This document shows, in pieces, positions 48,435 through 57,154 of a stretch of 64,000 nt of DNA (position 1 is the first letter of the stretch; each line of letters starts with the position of its first letter). The notes under the pieces were generated by a model that was given only the letters and a program-made list of their open reading frames with translations, was not told where the DNA came from and did not search any database. The stretch lies in NCBI RefSeq assembly GCF_030246945.1, contig NZ_CP126742.1, forward strand, positions 2,294,001 through 2,358,000. Direction: 5' to 3'. This DNA is from Microbacterium sp. zg-Y1090 (GTDB lineage Bacteria > Actinomycetota > Actinomycetes > Actinomycetales > Microbacteriaceae). The position numbers and the translations under genes are program-made.

Positions 48435-49381
48435 TCCGCTACGCGCTGACGCGGCTGGCCCTGCTGCTGCTTGGCCTCGTCGTCGCCAGCGTGTTGATCT
48501 TCCTGACCCTTCGGGTGCTCCCCGGCGACGTCGCCCAGATGATCGCGGGCGTCGGCAGCACCCCCGAGCAGGTCGCGGCCATCCGCACGCGACTGGGCCT
48601 GGACCAGCCGCTGTTCCTGCAGTACCTCGACTGGATGGCGGGCGTGGCCAGGGGCGACCTCGGCACGTCACTGCTGACCGGCGCACCCGTGGCCACCGAG
48701 CTCGCGCAGAAGGCGCAGGTCACGGTGCCCCTCGGCATCCTCGCCATGGTCATCGCCCTCGTCTTCAGCGTGCCGCTCGGGGTCGCCTCGGCGCTGCGCC
48801 GCGGCCGGGCCGACGGCACTCTCATCACCGTCGGCGCACAGACCCTCGCCGCTGTGCCGGTGGTGTGGGCGGGCATGATGCTCGTCGTGGTGTTCGCGGT
48901 GTGGCTCGGCTGGCTGCCCGCGCAGGGGTTCCCGCGCGCCGGGTGGACCGACCCATGGGCGGCCTGGCGGGCGCTGCTGCTGCCGGCGGTGACGATCGGC
49001 ATCGTCGAGGGCGCCATGCTGCTGCGCTTCGTGCGCTCGGCGACGCTGCAGGCGGTGGGGCAGGACTACGTGCGCACCGCGGCCGCGAAGGGGCTGACCC
49101 GCACCCAGGCGCTGGTGCGGCACGGACTGCCCAACGTCGGACTCTCCGTGATCACGGTGCTCGGCCTTCAGGTGGCCGGCATCATCGTGGGCGCCGTCGT
49201 GATCGAGCAGCTGTTCTCGCTCCCCGGCATCGGTCGCATGCTGGTCACCGATGTGGGGCAGCGCGATCTGCCGAAGGTGCAGGGCGAGCTGCTCGTGCTC
49301 ACCGGGTTCGTGCTCGTCGTCGGCTTCCTCGTCGACCTGTTCCACCGGGTCGTGGACCCCCGGCAGCGGGAGGCGGAATGA
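48431..49381 (+). CDS. ABC transporter permease (DppB/OppB type)
   Basis: 316 residues, GTG start in a four-base overlap. Six membrane helices. The coupling motif AAAKGLTRTQALVRHGLPN (EAA-type) contacts the ATPase. It forms the first half of the importer channel. Confidence 0.93.
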   Translation: MIRYALTRLALLLLGLVVASVLIFLTLRVLPGDVAQMIAGVGSTPEQVAAIRTRLGLDQPLFLQYLDWMAGVARGDLGTSLLTGAPVATELAQKAQVTVPLGILAMVIALVFSVPLGVASALRRGRADGTLITVGAQTLAAVPVVWAGMMLVVVFAVWLGWLPAQGFPRAGWTDPWAAWRALLLPAVTIGIVEGAMLLRFVRSATLQAVGQDYVRTAAAKGLTRTQALVRHGLPNVGLSVITVLGLQVAGIIVGAVVIEQLFSLPGIGRMLVTDVGQRDLPKVQGELLVLTGFVLVVGFLVDLFHRVVDPRQREAE

Positions 49382-50295
49382 GCGCCCCCGCCGGTGCCAC
49401 CTCCTCCCCCGCGATCACGGGGCGATGGGGCTGGCTGCGCCGACTCCTCCGCCTGACCACCGGGCGGGTCGGCGTGGCCGTCGTCCTCGCCGTCGGGGTC
49501 ACCGCCGTCGTCGCAGCGGTCTGGACGCCGTTCAACCCGCAGCAGGTGGACATCTCCGAGCGCTGGGCGCCTCCCGGCTGGCCCCACGTGCTGGGCACCG
49601 ACGGCACCGGCCGCGACATCCTCAGCCTCCTCATGGCGGGCTCGGTCACCACGGTGTGGGTCTCGCTCGGGGCGGGCCTGGTCGCCACGCTCGTCGGGCT
49701 GGTCCTCGCGTCGCTCGGTGCGCTCACCCGACGATGGATGCGCGAGTCGGTCGCCGTCCTGGTGGACATCCTCATCGCCTTCCCCGTGCTGCTGATCGCC
49801 ATGATGATCTCCGCGGTCTGGGGGGGATCGCTCTGGGTGGTGATCCTGTCGGTCGGCATCGGCTTCGGCGTCAACATCGCCCGCGTCACACGGCCGGAGC
49901 TGCGACGCGTGCTGCACAGCGAGTTCGTGCTGGCGGGCAAAGCGGCAGGGCTTACCCCCGTGCAGAACCTGCTGCGCCACCTCTTCCCCAATGTCGCGCC
50001 GGTGTTCATCGTGCAGCTGTCATGGGGCATGGCGGTGGCGGTGCTCGCCGAGGCCGGCCTGTCGTACCTCGGCTTCGGCGCACCGCCCACCGAGCCGTCA
50101 TGGGGGGTGCTGCTGAGCGAGCTGCAGAGCTACATCACGGTGCACCCGGTGTCGGTGGTCTGGCCCGGGCTGGCGATCACGCTCACCGTCCTCGGGCTGA
50201 ACCTGCTGGGCGACGGGCTGCGTGAAGCCACCGACCCGACGCTCTCGCGCCGCAGCAATGCCGCACGCGCGCACGTTCCGGAGGTGGTGGCGTGA
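49378..50295 (+). CDS. ABC transporter permease (DppC/OppC type)
   Basis: 305 residues. N-terminal cytoplasmic segment, then six membrane helices. The coupling motif AGKAAGLTPVQNLLRHLFPN and the periplasmic DGTGRDILSLLM segment are typical of DppC. The ATG overlaps the previous stop (ATGA). Confidence 0.93.
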   Translation: MSAPAGATSSPAITGRWGWLRRLLRLTTGRVGVAVVLAVGVTAVVAAVWTPFNPQQVDISERWAPPGWPHVLGTDGTGRDILSLLMAGSVTTVWVSLGAGLVATLVGLVLASLGALTRRWMRESVAVLVDILIAFPVLLIAMMISAVWGGSLWVVILSVGIGFGVNIARVTRPELRRVLHSEFVLAGKAAGLTPVQNLLRHLFPNVAPVFIVQLSWGMAVAVLAEAGLSYLGFGAPPTEPSWGVLLSELQSYITVHPVSVVWPGLAITLTVLGLNLLGDGLREATDPTLSRRSNAARAHVPEVVA

Positions 50296-51080
50296 GTCTG
50301 CAGGTGCAGGACCTCGTGATCGAGCTCGGCGGTCGCCGCGTGGTCGACGGCGTCTCGTTCGAGGTGCCCGACTCGGCGCGCGTCGGGCTCATCGGCGAGT
50401 CCGGCTCGGGCAAGTCCCTCACCGCCCTGGCGATCATGGGCCTGCTGCCGGATGCCGCGACGGTCGAAGGCAGCATCCGCTGGAACGGGCGCGAGCTGGT
50501 CGGCCTGCCCGACCGCGAACTCGCGCAGCTGCGCGGCGACGAGATCGGCATCGTCTTCCAGGAGCCCCGCACGGCGCTGAACCCGATCCGCACCGTGGGC
50601 CGGCAGATCTCCGAGTCGGTGCGCATCCACGAAGGCGTCACCCGGCGCGAGGCGAAGTCACGCGCGGTGGCCGAGGCCCGCCGCGTCGCCCTCCCCGATC
50701 CCGAGCAGATCGTCGCCCGCTATCCCCATCAGCTCTCGGGCGGGCAGCGACAGCGGGTGGCGATCGCGATGGCTCTCGCCTGCCGCCCGCGCCTGCTCAT
50801 CGCCGACGAGCCGACCACGGCCCTGGACGTGACGATCCAGGCCGAGATCCTGCATCTGCTCGGCACCCTCGTCACCGGGGACGGCATGTCGCTGGTGTTC
50901 ATCACGCACGACCTGGCGGTGCTGTCCCAGATCGCCAGCCACGGGGTCGTGCTCGAGCACGGCCGCGTGGTCGAGTCGGCACCGGTGTCGACCCTGCTCA
51001 CCCGTCCGTCGTCGGAGGTGACCCGCGGGCTGCTGCGGGACGCCACCGCGACACTGTGGCGACCGGGGGGCGCGCTGTGA
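50292..51080 (+). CDS. ABC transporter ATP-binding protein (DppD type)
   Basis: 262 residues. Walker A GESGSGKS, Q-loop FQEPRTALNP, signature LSGGQRQRVAIAMAL, Walker B LLIADEPTTALD and the switch His (ITHD). It powers the importer with the next protein. The C-terminus lacks the Cys-rich iron-sulfur extension found in some DppD. Confidence 0.95.
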   Translation: MSLQVQDLVIELGGRRVVDGVSFEVPDSARVGLIGESGSGKSLTALAIMGLLPDAATVEGSIRWNGRELVGLPDRELAQLRGDEIGIVFQEPRTALNPIRTVGRQISESVRIHEGVTRREAKSRAVAEARRVALPDPEQIVARYPHQLSGGQRQRVAIAMALACRPRLLIADEPTTALDVTIQAEILHLLGTLVTGDGMSLVFITHDLAVLSQIASHGVVLEHGRVVESAPVSTLLTRPSSEVTRGLLRDATATLWRPGGAL

Positions 51081-51898
51081 GCGCCCTGCTGCGCGGCCGG
51101 GGCCTCACCCGCCGCCACCTCGCGCCTCGCTCCGGCCTGTTCACCCCCCGCCGGTACACGACGGCGCTGGAGGACGCCGACGTGGATGTGGCGGAGGGCT
51201 CCGCCCTCGGTGTCATCGGCGAGTCCGGCTCCGGCAAGTCGACCCTCGTGCGGCTGCTGCTGGGCCTGGACACCCCCACCGCGGGCACCGTGGACTTCGA
51301 CGGCCGGCCGGTTGCGGCATCCGCCCCCGCCCGCTCGCTGCACTGGCTGCGACGCCAGACCGGTGTCGTCTTCCAGGACCCGTACGCATCGCTCGACCCC
51401 CGCATGAGCGTGGGACGCATCGTGGGCGAGCCGCTGTGGGCGCTGGGGATCGAGGGCGACCGGCGCGCGCGGGTGCGCGAGGTCCTCGCCGATGTCGGCC
51501 TGGAGCCGGACATGGCCGACCGTTTCCCGCACGAGTTCTCGGGCGGGCAGCGCCAGCGCATCGCGCTGGCCAGGGCGATCGTGCACCGCCCGCGGCTGCT
51601 CGTGGGCGATGAGCCGCTGTCGGCGCTGGACGTCACGGTGCGCGCTCAGATCCTCGAGCTGCTGCGGGAGCTGCGCCGCCGCGACGGGCTGGCGCTCGTG
51701 CTGGTGTCGCACGACATCGGCGTGGTGCAGAATCTCTGCGACGAGGTGATCGTCATGAAGGACGGCCGCATCGTCGAGGAGGGGCCGACCGAGAAGGTCC
51801 TGCTGACGCCGCAGGTGGCGTACACCCGGCGACTGCTGGCATCCATCCCGGTCATCGACCCGCGTGCCGGGCGCGAGGATGTCGCACCTCCCCCCTAG
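51077..51898 (+). CDS. ABC transporter ATP-binding protein (DppF type)
   Basis: 273 residues, GTG start overlapping the previous stop. Walker A GESGSGKS, FQDPYASLDPR, signature FSGGQRQRIALARA, Walker B LLVGDEPLSALD, and SHD. The last 20 residues include the TPQVAYTRRLLASIP of DppF. Completes the operon. Its TAG stop is the first half of the -10 box of the next gene. Confidence 0.95.
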   Translation: MSALLRGRGLTRRHLAPRSGLFTPRRYTTALEDADVDVAEGSALGVIGESGSGKSTLVRLLLGLDTPTAGTVDFDGRPVAASAPARSLHWLRRQTGVVFQDPYASLDPRMSVGRIVGEPLWALGIEGDRRARVREVLADVGLEPDMADRFPHEFSGGQRQRIALARAIVHRPRLLVGDEPLSALDVTVRAQILELLRELRRRDGLALVLVSHDIGVVQNLCDEVIVMKDGRIVEEGPTEKVLLTPQVAYTRRLLASIPVIDPRAGREDVAPPP

Positions 51899-51901
51899 CC
51901 T
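51896..51901 (+). promoter_or_regulatory. -10 box of leaderless protealysin gene
   Basis: TAGCCT, six bases before the ATG at 51908. Its TAG is also the stop codon of the ABC ATPase gene. Confidence 0.5.
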
Positions 51902-51907
51902 CGTGGC

Positions 51908-52966
51908 ATGAACGCCATCGTCCCGCCGTACCTGCTGGCCCGTCTCGCCGAGACCGACGCGCCGCACCTCGCGCGGGCCGCCCGCGCGGCGCGCAACACC
52001 CTGGCCGCGCAGCGGCACTACCGACCCGAGCTGACACGGCTGCGGCTGTCGATCGATGAAGACGGCGCCCTGGTCGCCGAGGGCGCCCCCTCCCCGAACC
52101 GCGTCGTCTCCGACGCGCAGAACGAGGAGAACCTGCCCGGCATGACGGTGCGAGGCGAGGGCGACCCGCCCACCGGCGACGCCGCGGCCGACGAGGCGTT
52201 CGACGGCCTGGGCGTGACCTTCGATTTCTTCTGGGACGCCTACCAGCGCGCGGGGATCGACGGGGTGGGCGGCACCCTGGCGGCGACGGTGCACTACGGC
52301 GTCGACTTCGACAACGCCTTCTGGAACGGCGAGCGCATGGTGTTCGGCGACGGCGACGGCGAGGTGTTCCGGGGGTTCACGGGTTCCCTCACCGTGGTCG
52401 CGCACGAGCTGACGCACGGGGTGACGGAGTACTCCGGCGGCCTGGCGTACGTGGGGCAGTCGGGCGCGCTCAACGAGTCGATCTCCGACGTCTTCGGCGC
52501 CCTCGTCGAGCAGCACCACCGGCAGCAGCGGGCCGACGAGGCGTCGTGGCTCATCGGGGAGGGCGTGTTCACCGACCTCGTGCAGGGTGTCGCGCTGCGC
52601 TCACTGGCCGCACCCGGCACGGCGTACGACGACGACGTGCTCGGGCGCGATCCCCAGCCTGGTCATCTGCGCGACTACGTCGACACCGAGGACGACAACG
52701 GCGGCGTGCACATCAACTCCGGCATCCCCAACCGCGCGTTCCATCTGGTGGCCACCGACCTCGGCGGCTTCGCCTGGGAGCGGGCGGGCCTCATCTGGTA
52801 CCGCACGCTCACGGGTGGGTCGCTCGCGCCGAGCACCGACTTCGCCGCATTCGCCCGCGCCACACTCCTCACCGCCGCGGCGGAGTACGGTGAGGACTCG
52901 GAGGAGGTCGCCGCCGTCCGCGCCGGCTGGGCGGGCGTCGGCGTGATCGAGGATGCATCAGCGTGA
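51908..52966 (+). CDS. Protealysin-like M4 zinc metallopeptidase
   Basis: 352 residues. An N-terminal short propeptide of the protealysin type (VPPYLLARLAE) precedes the thermolysin fold. The zinc motif is VAHELTHGV with the second Glu in GALNESISDVFG, and HINSGIPNRAFH is the substrate-binding His region. No signal peptide is visible, which fits protealysin rather than thermolysin. It is likely kept in the cytoplasm or released by an unknown route and inhibited by the adjacent emfourin-like protein. Confidence 0.92.
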   Translation: MNAIVPPYLLARLAETDAPHLARAARAARNTLAAQRHYRPELTRLRLSIDEDGALVAEGAPSPNRVVSDAQNEENLPGMTVRGEGDPPTGDAAADEAFDGLGVTFDFFWDAYQRAGIDGVGGTLAATVHYGVDFDNAFWNGERMVFGDGDGEVFRGFTGSLTVVAHELTHGVTEYSGGLAYVGQSGALNESISDVFGALVEQHHRQQRADEASWLIGEGVFTDLVQGVALRSLAAPGTAYDDDVLGRDPQPGHLRDYVDTEDDNGGVHINSGIPNRAFHLVATDLGGFAWERAGLIWYRTLTGGSLAPSTDFAAFARATLLTAAAEYGEDSEEVAAVRAGWAGVGVIEDASA

Positions 52967-53285
52967 CGAACCCGACGTCTCCGTGACCGTCGTGCGCAGC
53001 GGCGGCATCGCCGGCCTTCGCCGGGAATGGCACGCCGAGGCCTGCGGAGCCGAGGCGAAGCCGTGGCTCGCCCTCATCGAGGGCTGCCCGTGGGACGAGC
53101 CCGTACCCGAGACGCCGGGGGCAGATCGCTTCCAGTGGCAGGTGAGCGCCGCCGTGGGCGCTGCCCGGCGGGACGCGCGGATGCCCGACGGCGCGGTGAC
53201 CGCACCGTGGCGGGCGCTCATCGACGCCGTGCGCGGCGTCCCCGCCGTCAGCGGCCCGAAAGCCGCTCGCGCAGAGACTTCTTGA
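52953..53285 (+). CDS. Emfourin-like protealysin inhibitor (M4in)
   Basis: 110 residues, overlapping the protease gene by 14 bases in another frame. The small alpha/beta pattern (VTVVRSGGIAGLRREWHAE, then DRFQWQVSAAVG) resembles emfourin, the protealysin inhibitor known in Serratia, and the gene order protease-inhibitor matches. Coupled translation would keep inhibitor and enzyme in step. It ends inside the 3' end of the convergent GNAT gene. Confidence 0.8.
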   Translation: MHQRDEPDVSVTVVRSGGIAGLRREWHAEACGAEAKPWLALIEGCPWDEPVPETPGADRFQWQVSAAVGAARRDARMPDGAVTAPWRALIDAVRGVPAVSGPKAARAETS

Positions 53286-53868
53286 CCGGCTTCAGCGACC
53301 TCTGCAGGTACACCGTGCCCAGCCAGCGGCCGAACTTGCGTCCCACACGTCCCATGCGACCCACCTCGACGAACCCGAGCCGCTCGTGCAGCGCGATCGA
53401 CGCCTCGGCGCCTCGGTCGCTGATGACGGCGACCATCTCACGGATGCCGGCCTGCTCGCAGGCGACGATCAGCGCCTCCAGCAGCGCGCGTCCCAGGCCT
53501 TTGCCGGTGGCGGCCTGCCCGAGGTAGATCGAGTTCTCCACGCTGTAGCGGTAGGCCGATTTGCTCGACAGGGGCTGCACGAGGGCGTAACCGAGGATCT
53601 GGCCGGACGGCGCCTGCGCCACCAGGAACGGCATCCCCAGCTTCTGGAGGTGGTTCAGCTTCTCCCGCCACTGCGCGATCGACCACTTCTCCTCGTCGAA
53701 GGTCACCACCGAGTTGGTGACGTAGTGGTTGTAGATCTCGCGGATGTCGGGGACATCCCGCTCAGTGGCGGGTCGGATCTCGTAGGCGAAGGGATGCTCC
53801 GGATCCGGCCGCCGCCGCAGGTGCCACGGCAGACGCCGGCGGTCGCGGTCGTACTCGTCCTCCAGCAT
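53248..53868 (-). CDS. GNAT-family N-acetyltransferase (phosphinothricin-acetyltransferase-like)
   Basis: 206 residues. ATERDVPDIREIYNHYV is typical of the pat/bar branch, and GKGLGRALLEALI binds acetyl-CoA (Q/RxxGxG/A-like), followed by GAEASIALHERLGFVEVGRMGRVGRKFGRW. A basic 20-residue N-terminal extension precedes the domain. The stop lies 38 bases inside the emfourin gene on the other strand. It is separated by four bases from ung. Confidence 0.85.
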   Translation of the reverse strand: MLEDEYDRDRRRLPWHLRRRPDPEHPFAYEIRPATERDVPDIREIYNHYVTNSVVTFDEEKWSIAQWREKLNHLQKLGMPFLVAQAPSGQILGYALVQPLSSKSAYRYSVENSIYLGQAATGKGLGRALLEALIVACEQAGIREMVAVISDRGAEASIALHERLGFVEVGRMGRVGRKFGRWLGTVYLQRSLKPVKKSLRERLSGR

Positions 53869-53872
53869 GAGG

Positions 53873-54580
53873 TCAGCCTAGAGCGGCAGCCGGCGGCAGC
53901 TCCCACCGCACCGGCGAGGACCCCTGCTGCACGAGCAGGGCGTCGGCGCGCGAGAACGGGCGTGACCCGAAGAACCCGCGTGATGCGGAGAGCGGAGACG
54001 GGTGCGGGGACTCGATGCGCGCCGTGTCGCCCAGCAGCGGCGCGAGCGAAGCGGCATCCCTCCCCCACAGGATCGCCACGAGCGGCCCGCCCCGGGCGAC
54101 GAGGGCACGGATGGCGTGCTCGGTCACCTTCTCCCATCCCCAGCCGCGATGCGAGCCGGCCGCGCCCGGCGCGACGGTGAGCACGCGGTTGAGCAGCATG
54201 ACGCCCTGGTCGCTCCACGCGGACAGGTCGCCGTGCTCCGCCGGGGCGATGCCGAGATCGTCCGACAGCTCCCGGTAGATGTTGCGCAGGCTCCGCGGGA
54301 TCGGGCGCACGTGGGCGTCGACGGCGAAGGAGAGCCCGATCGGGTGCCCGGGGGTCGGGTAGGGGTCCTGCCCCACGATCAGCACGCGCACGTCGGCCAT
54401 CGGACGCTGGAAGGCACGGAGCACGCGGTCACCGGCCGGCAGGTAGGCGCGCCCTGCGGCCGTCTCGGCGCGCAGTCGCTCGCCGAGGGCGGCGATGTCG
54501 CCCGCGACCGGCTGCAGCGCCTGCGCCCAGTCGGGAGCCACCAATCCCGCGTCGGCGAGTTCGGGCAGGGTCATCGCCAT
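53873..54580 (-). CDS. ung: Uracil-DNA glycosylase (family 1)
   Basis: 235 residues from the ATG at 54580 (GGAGG five bases upstream); a leaderless GTG at 54598 gives 241. The active site is GQDPYPTPG with the catalytic Asp, the FAVDAH pocket is normal, and the C-terminal [19 protein letters not shown] holds the DNA-intercalating Leu region and His. It removes uracil from DNA in the cytoplasm. Confidence 0.95.
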   Translation of the reverse strand: MAMTLPELADAGLVAPDWAQALQPVAGDIAALGERLRAETAAGRAYLPAGDRVLRAFQRPMADVRVLIVGQDPYPTPGHPIGLSFAVDAHVRPIPRSLRNIYRELSDDLGIAPAEHGDLSAWSDQGVMLLNRVLTVAPGAAGSHRGWGWEKVTEHAIRALVARGGPLVAILWGRDAASLAPLLGDTARIESPHPSPLSASRGFFGSRPFSRADALLVQQGSSPVRWELPPAAALG

Positions 54581-54604
54581 CCACTCCTCCGTCCACACCC
54601 GACC

Positions 54605-54610
54605 AGCCTA
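54605..54610 (-). promoter_or_regulatory. -10 box upstream of ung
   Basis: TAGGCT on the minus strand, six bases before a GTG at 54598 that is in frame with ung. It gives an 18-base leader to the ATG at 54580 or a leaderless GTG start. Confidence 0.45.
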
Positions 54611-54629
54611 CGGAGGGGCGCGCCGGGTG

Positions 54630-54673
54630 CGGGTGCGCGTCGGGTGCGCGACGGGTGCGCGTCGGGTGCGAGC
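54630..54673. repeat. 11-bp tandem repeat
   Basis: Four units of CGGGTGCGCGT and variants, upstream of ung and DUF222 copy 2. No protein is encoded here; possibly slippage-derived. Confidence 0.85.
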
Positions 54674-54728
54674 CGGGTTTTCGGGTGCGCCGGCCGCCGC
54701 CTCCTCCACAGCCCGGGGTGGATTCGCG

Positions 54729-54750
54729 TCATCCACAATGTCCGCCTGAC
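54729..54750 (+). promoter_or_regulatory. Conserved upstream element of DUF222 copy 2
   Basis: TCATCCACA at 54729-54737 followed by a CCGCCTGACC stretch, homologous to the minus-strand element at 15775-15810. See that entry. Confidence 0.5.
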
Positions 54751-54770
54751 CTGGGGTTACCACCCGTTCG

Positions 54771-56222
54771 ATGTCGGAGGGGAGCGGCAGAATCAGAGGC
54801 ATGAACAGCTCCCCCATCGTCGACTCGATGGCCGTCGACTCGATCGCCGCCGCCTCACACGGCGCGGTGATCTCCGGCGTGGAGCAGACCCGCCGGGCGA
54901 TCGCGGCGTTGCAGGCGCGGGAACTGCAGTGGCTGGCGCGGGCCGAGACGATTGCAGCCGAGGAGACATCCCGAGTGCCCTCGAGCGAGGGGCGTGAGCG
55001 CGAGATGCCGCGGCGGGCGATGGCGGCGGAACTCGCGGCCGTGCTGCGGCGTTCCGATCGCGGCATGCAGCAGCGGATGCGCGATGCCGCCGGGCTGGTG
55101 GGGGGATTCGCGGCGACGCTGGCGGCGCTGGAGGCGGGGAGAATCGACGTGGCCCACGTCCGGGTGATCCACGATGCCGGCGTCCGCATCACCGACCCCG
55201 AGGCCCGAGGCCGGTTCGAGCAGGCCGCACTGGTGGTCGCGGAGCGGGAGACGCCAGGGCGGGCGAAGCCGATCATCCTGATGCTGGCGCAGCGACTCGA
55301 CCCGGTGCCGTTGCAGGAGCGGCATGCCGAAGCGACGGCGGGGCGGCGGGTGTGGGTGCGGGACCTCGACGACGGAATGGCCGAACTGGTGGCGACGCTG
55401 CCTGCTCCGCTGGCGTACGCGATCCGGGAGCGGCTGACCGCCTACGCCCGCGAGATCGTCGGCGCGGGGCGGGGTGCGCGAGGTGCGGCCGCCGCCGGCA
55501 CCCCGGCGAGCGCAGACCTGGGCGATGACCGCGCCGTCGCCGGCACCGCAGGTGGGCATGTCACCGACGACGCCGTCGCAGAGGCGGACGTCATCGCGAC
55601 CGACCGGCGCACCACCGACCAGGTGCGCGCCGACGTTCTCGCCGATCTGCTCCTCACTGGGCACGCCACCGCGCCGGTCTCCTCCGGCAGCATCCCCGCG
55701 ACGGCTGCGATCACCGCCCACGTGCAGATCACCATCCCCGCCACGACCCTCACCGGTGACGACGCCGAACCCGCCGAGCTCGTCGGGTACGGACCGATCG
55801 ACCCCGACACGGCCCGGCGCCTCGCCGCGACCGCCGGCATCTGGGAACGGCTGTTCACCTCCCCTGCCACCGGAGCAGTGCTTCAGGTCGACACGTACCG
55901 CCCCAGCGCCCGGATGCGCCGATTCCTCGATGCCCGCGACGAGCACTGCCGGTTCCCCGGCTGCCGCCGACCCGCACGGCAGTGCGACGGCGACCATACG
56001 ATCGACGCCGCCCGTGGCGGACCGACGCGGGTCACGAACCTCGCAAATCTCTGCCCGGGCCGACATCACCCGCTCAAGCACGGGACTGCCTGGAGCGTGG
56101 TGCACAAACCCGACGGCATCCTCGAATGGACGAGTCCTGCCGGGCGCGTGTATGTCGACGTCCCGCGCCGGATGCTCGAGTTCAGAGCCTTCGCCGCGGC
56201 CGCCGAGCCCGCACCGTTCTAG
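54771..56222 (+). CDS. DUF222 / 13E12-repeat protein with C-terminal HNH nuclease domain, copy 2
   Basis: 483 residues if started at ATG 54771; ATG 54801 with AGAGG directly before it would shorten it by ten residues. DUF222 region residues 45-220, then a linker lacking the VAETPDD repeats of copy 1, then the [13 protein letters not shown] block and [20 protein letters not shown], then NLCPGRHHPLKH. The two copies share most of their sequence, including the final PAPF before the stop. Function as in copy 1. Confidence 0.9.
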   Translation: MSEGSGRIRGMNSSPIVDSMAVDSIAAASHGAVISGVEQTRRAIAALQARELQWLARAETIAAEETSRVPSSEGREREMPRRAMAAELAAVLRRSDRGMQQRMRDAAGLVGGFAATLAALEAGRIDVAHVRVIHDAGVRITDPEARGRFEQAALVVAERETPGRAKPIILMLAQRLDPVPLQERHAEATAGRRVWVRDLDDGMAELVATLPAPLAYAIRERLTAYAREIVGAGRGARGAAAAGTPASADLGDDRAVAGTAGGHVTDDAVAEADVIATDRRTTDQVRADVLADLLLTGHATAPVSSGSIPATAAITAHVQITIPATTLTGDDAEPAELVGYGPIDPDTARRLAATAGIWERLFTSPATGAVLQVDTYRPSARMRRFLDARDEHCRFPGCRRPARQCDGDHTIDAARGGPTRVTNLANLCPGRHHPLKHGTAWSVVHKPDGILEWTSPAGRVYVDVPRRMLEFRAFAAAAEPAPF

Positions 56223-56250
56223 ACACCCGCCGTATCGGCGGCGGAGCTGT

Positions 56251-57033
56251 TCACTCCCCCGGCAGCCGCGGCCGCAGGGGGCCACGTGCGAGCAGGTGCT
56301 GCGCCGACTGCGCCACCGGGCGCATCGTGACGAGGTCGAGGTTGACGTGCCCCGGCGCGTTCATCGCGTACACGATGACGTCGGCCACATCGGATGCCAC
56401 GAGCGGCTGCGCGACGCCGTCGTACACCTTCTCTGCGGCGGCACGGTCACCGCCGAGGCGGTTGAACGTGAACTCCTCCGTGTAGACCATCCCGGGTGCC
56501 ACCTCCACGACCCGGATCGGCTCACCGTTGAGCTCCAGACGCAGGGCCTCGGCGAGCATGGACTCCCCCGCCTTGGCGGCGTTGTAGCCGCCACCGCCGG
56601 GGTACGCCCGCTGCGCCGCAGTGGAGGTGACGAACAGGGTGTCCGCATGCCCATCGACGGCAGCGGCGGCGCGCAGCTGAGGGAGGAGGGCTGCGACGAG
56701 CATCTGCGCCGAGAGGACGTTCACCTCGAACATCCAGCGCCAGTCCTCCGGATCGCCGTCCTCGACACGGTCGGTCCCGCGCGCCCCGCCAGCGACGTTC
56801 ACGAGGGCGTGCACGGGGCCGGTCTCCGCGAGCCACGCCGCCAGGGCGTCCACGTCCGCCTGTCGCGTGAGATCGGCCGCATAGGCGGCCGCGCCCGTTT
56901 CGGCTTCCAGGGCGGCGAGACGGTCGGCGCGTCGGGCAACCCCGACGACGTCCCATCCGGTCGCCCGGAGGGCACGCACCGTCGCTTCCCCGATGCCCGA
57001 ACTGGCTCCCGTGACTACCGCGCGTCGTGTCAT
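56251..57033 (-). CDS. Short-chain dehydrogenase/reductase
   Basis: 260 residues from the ATG at 57033. Cofactor loop TGASSGIGEAT, NVAGG (NNAG equivalent), catalytic Ser in VTSTAAQ, and YNAAKAG as YxxxK. ALRATGWDVVGVARRADRL with Arg after the second strand suggests NADP use. A TACGGT box lies seven bases before the ATG. Divergent to metY. Confidence 0.9.
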   Translation of the reverse strand: MTRRAVVTGASSGIGEATVRALRATGWDVVGVARRADRLAALEAETGAAAYAADLTRQADVDALAAWLAETGPVHALVNVAGGARGTDRVEDGDPEDWRWMFEVNVLSAQMLVAALLPQLRAAAAVDGHADTLFVTSTAAQRAYPGGGGYNAAKAGESMLAEALRLELNGEPIRVVEVAPGMVYTEEFTFNRLGGDRAAAEKVYDGVAQPLVASDVADVIVYAMNAPGHVNLDLVTMRPVAQSAQHLLARGPLRPRLPGE

Positions 57034-57079
57034 GTGACCCACCGTACCGCGCACGTTACGTCACATTTCCGCGCCGTTG

Positions 57080-57106
57080 TTGACAAGAGCGCCCAGTCCG
57101 TAGCCT
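57080..57106 (+). promoter_or_regulatory. Candidate promoter of metY
   Basis: TTGACA at 57080-57085 and TAGCCT at 57101-57106 with a 15-base spacer, about 49 bases before the metY start. The leader is too short for a SAM riboswitch. Confidence 0.4.
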
Positions 57107-57154
57107 CAGACCAGGCCGCGGCAGCCGCGGTCGGCCCGAGATCCAGGAGTCATC

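Noticed and set aside
57107-57154. SAM riboswitch upstream of metY
   Set aside because: The leader is under 50 bases and shows no SAM-aptamer core.
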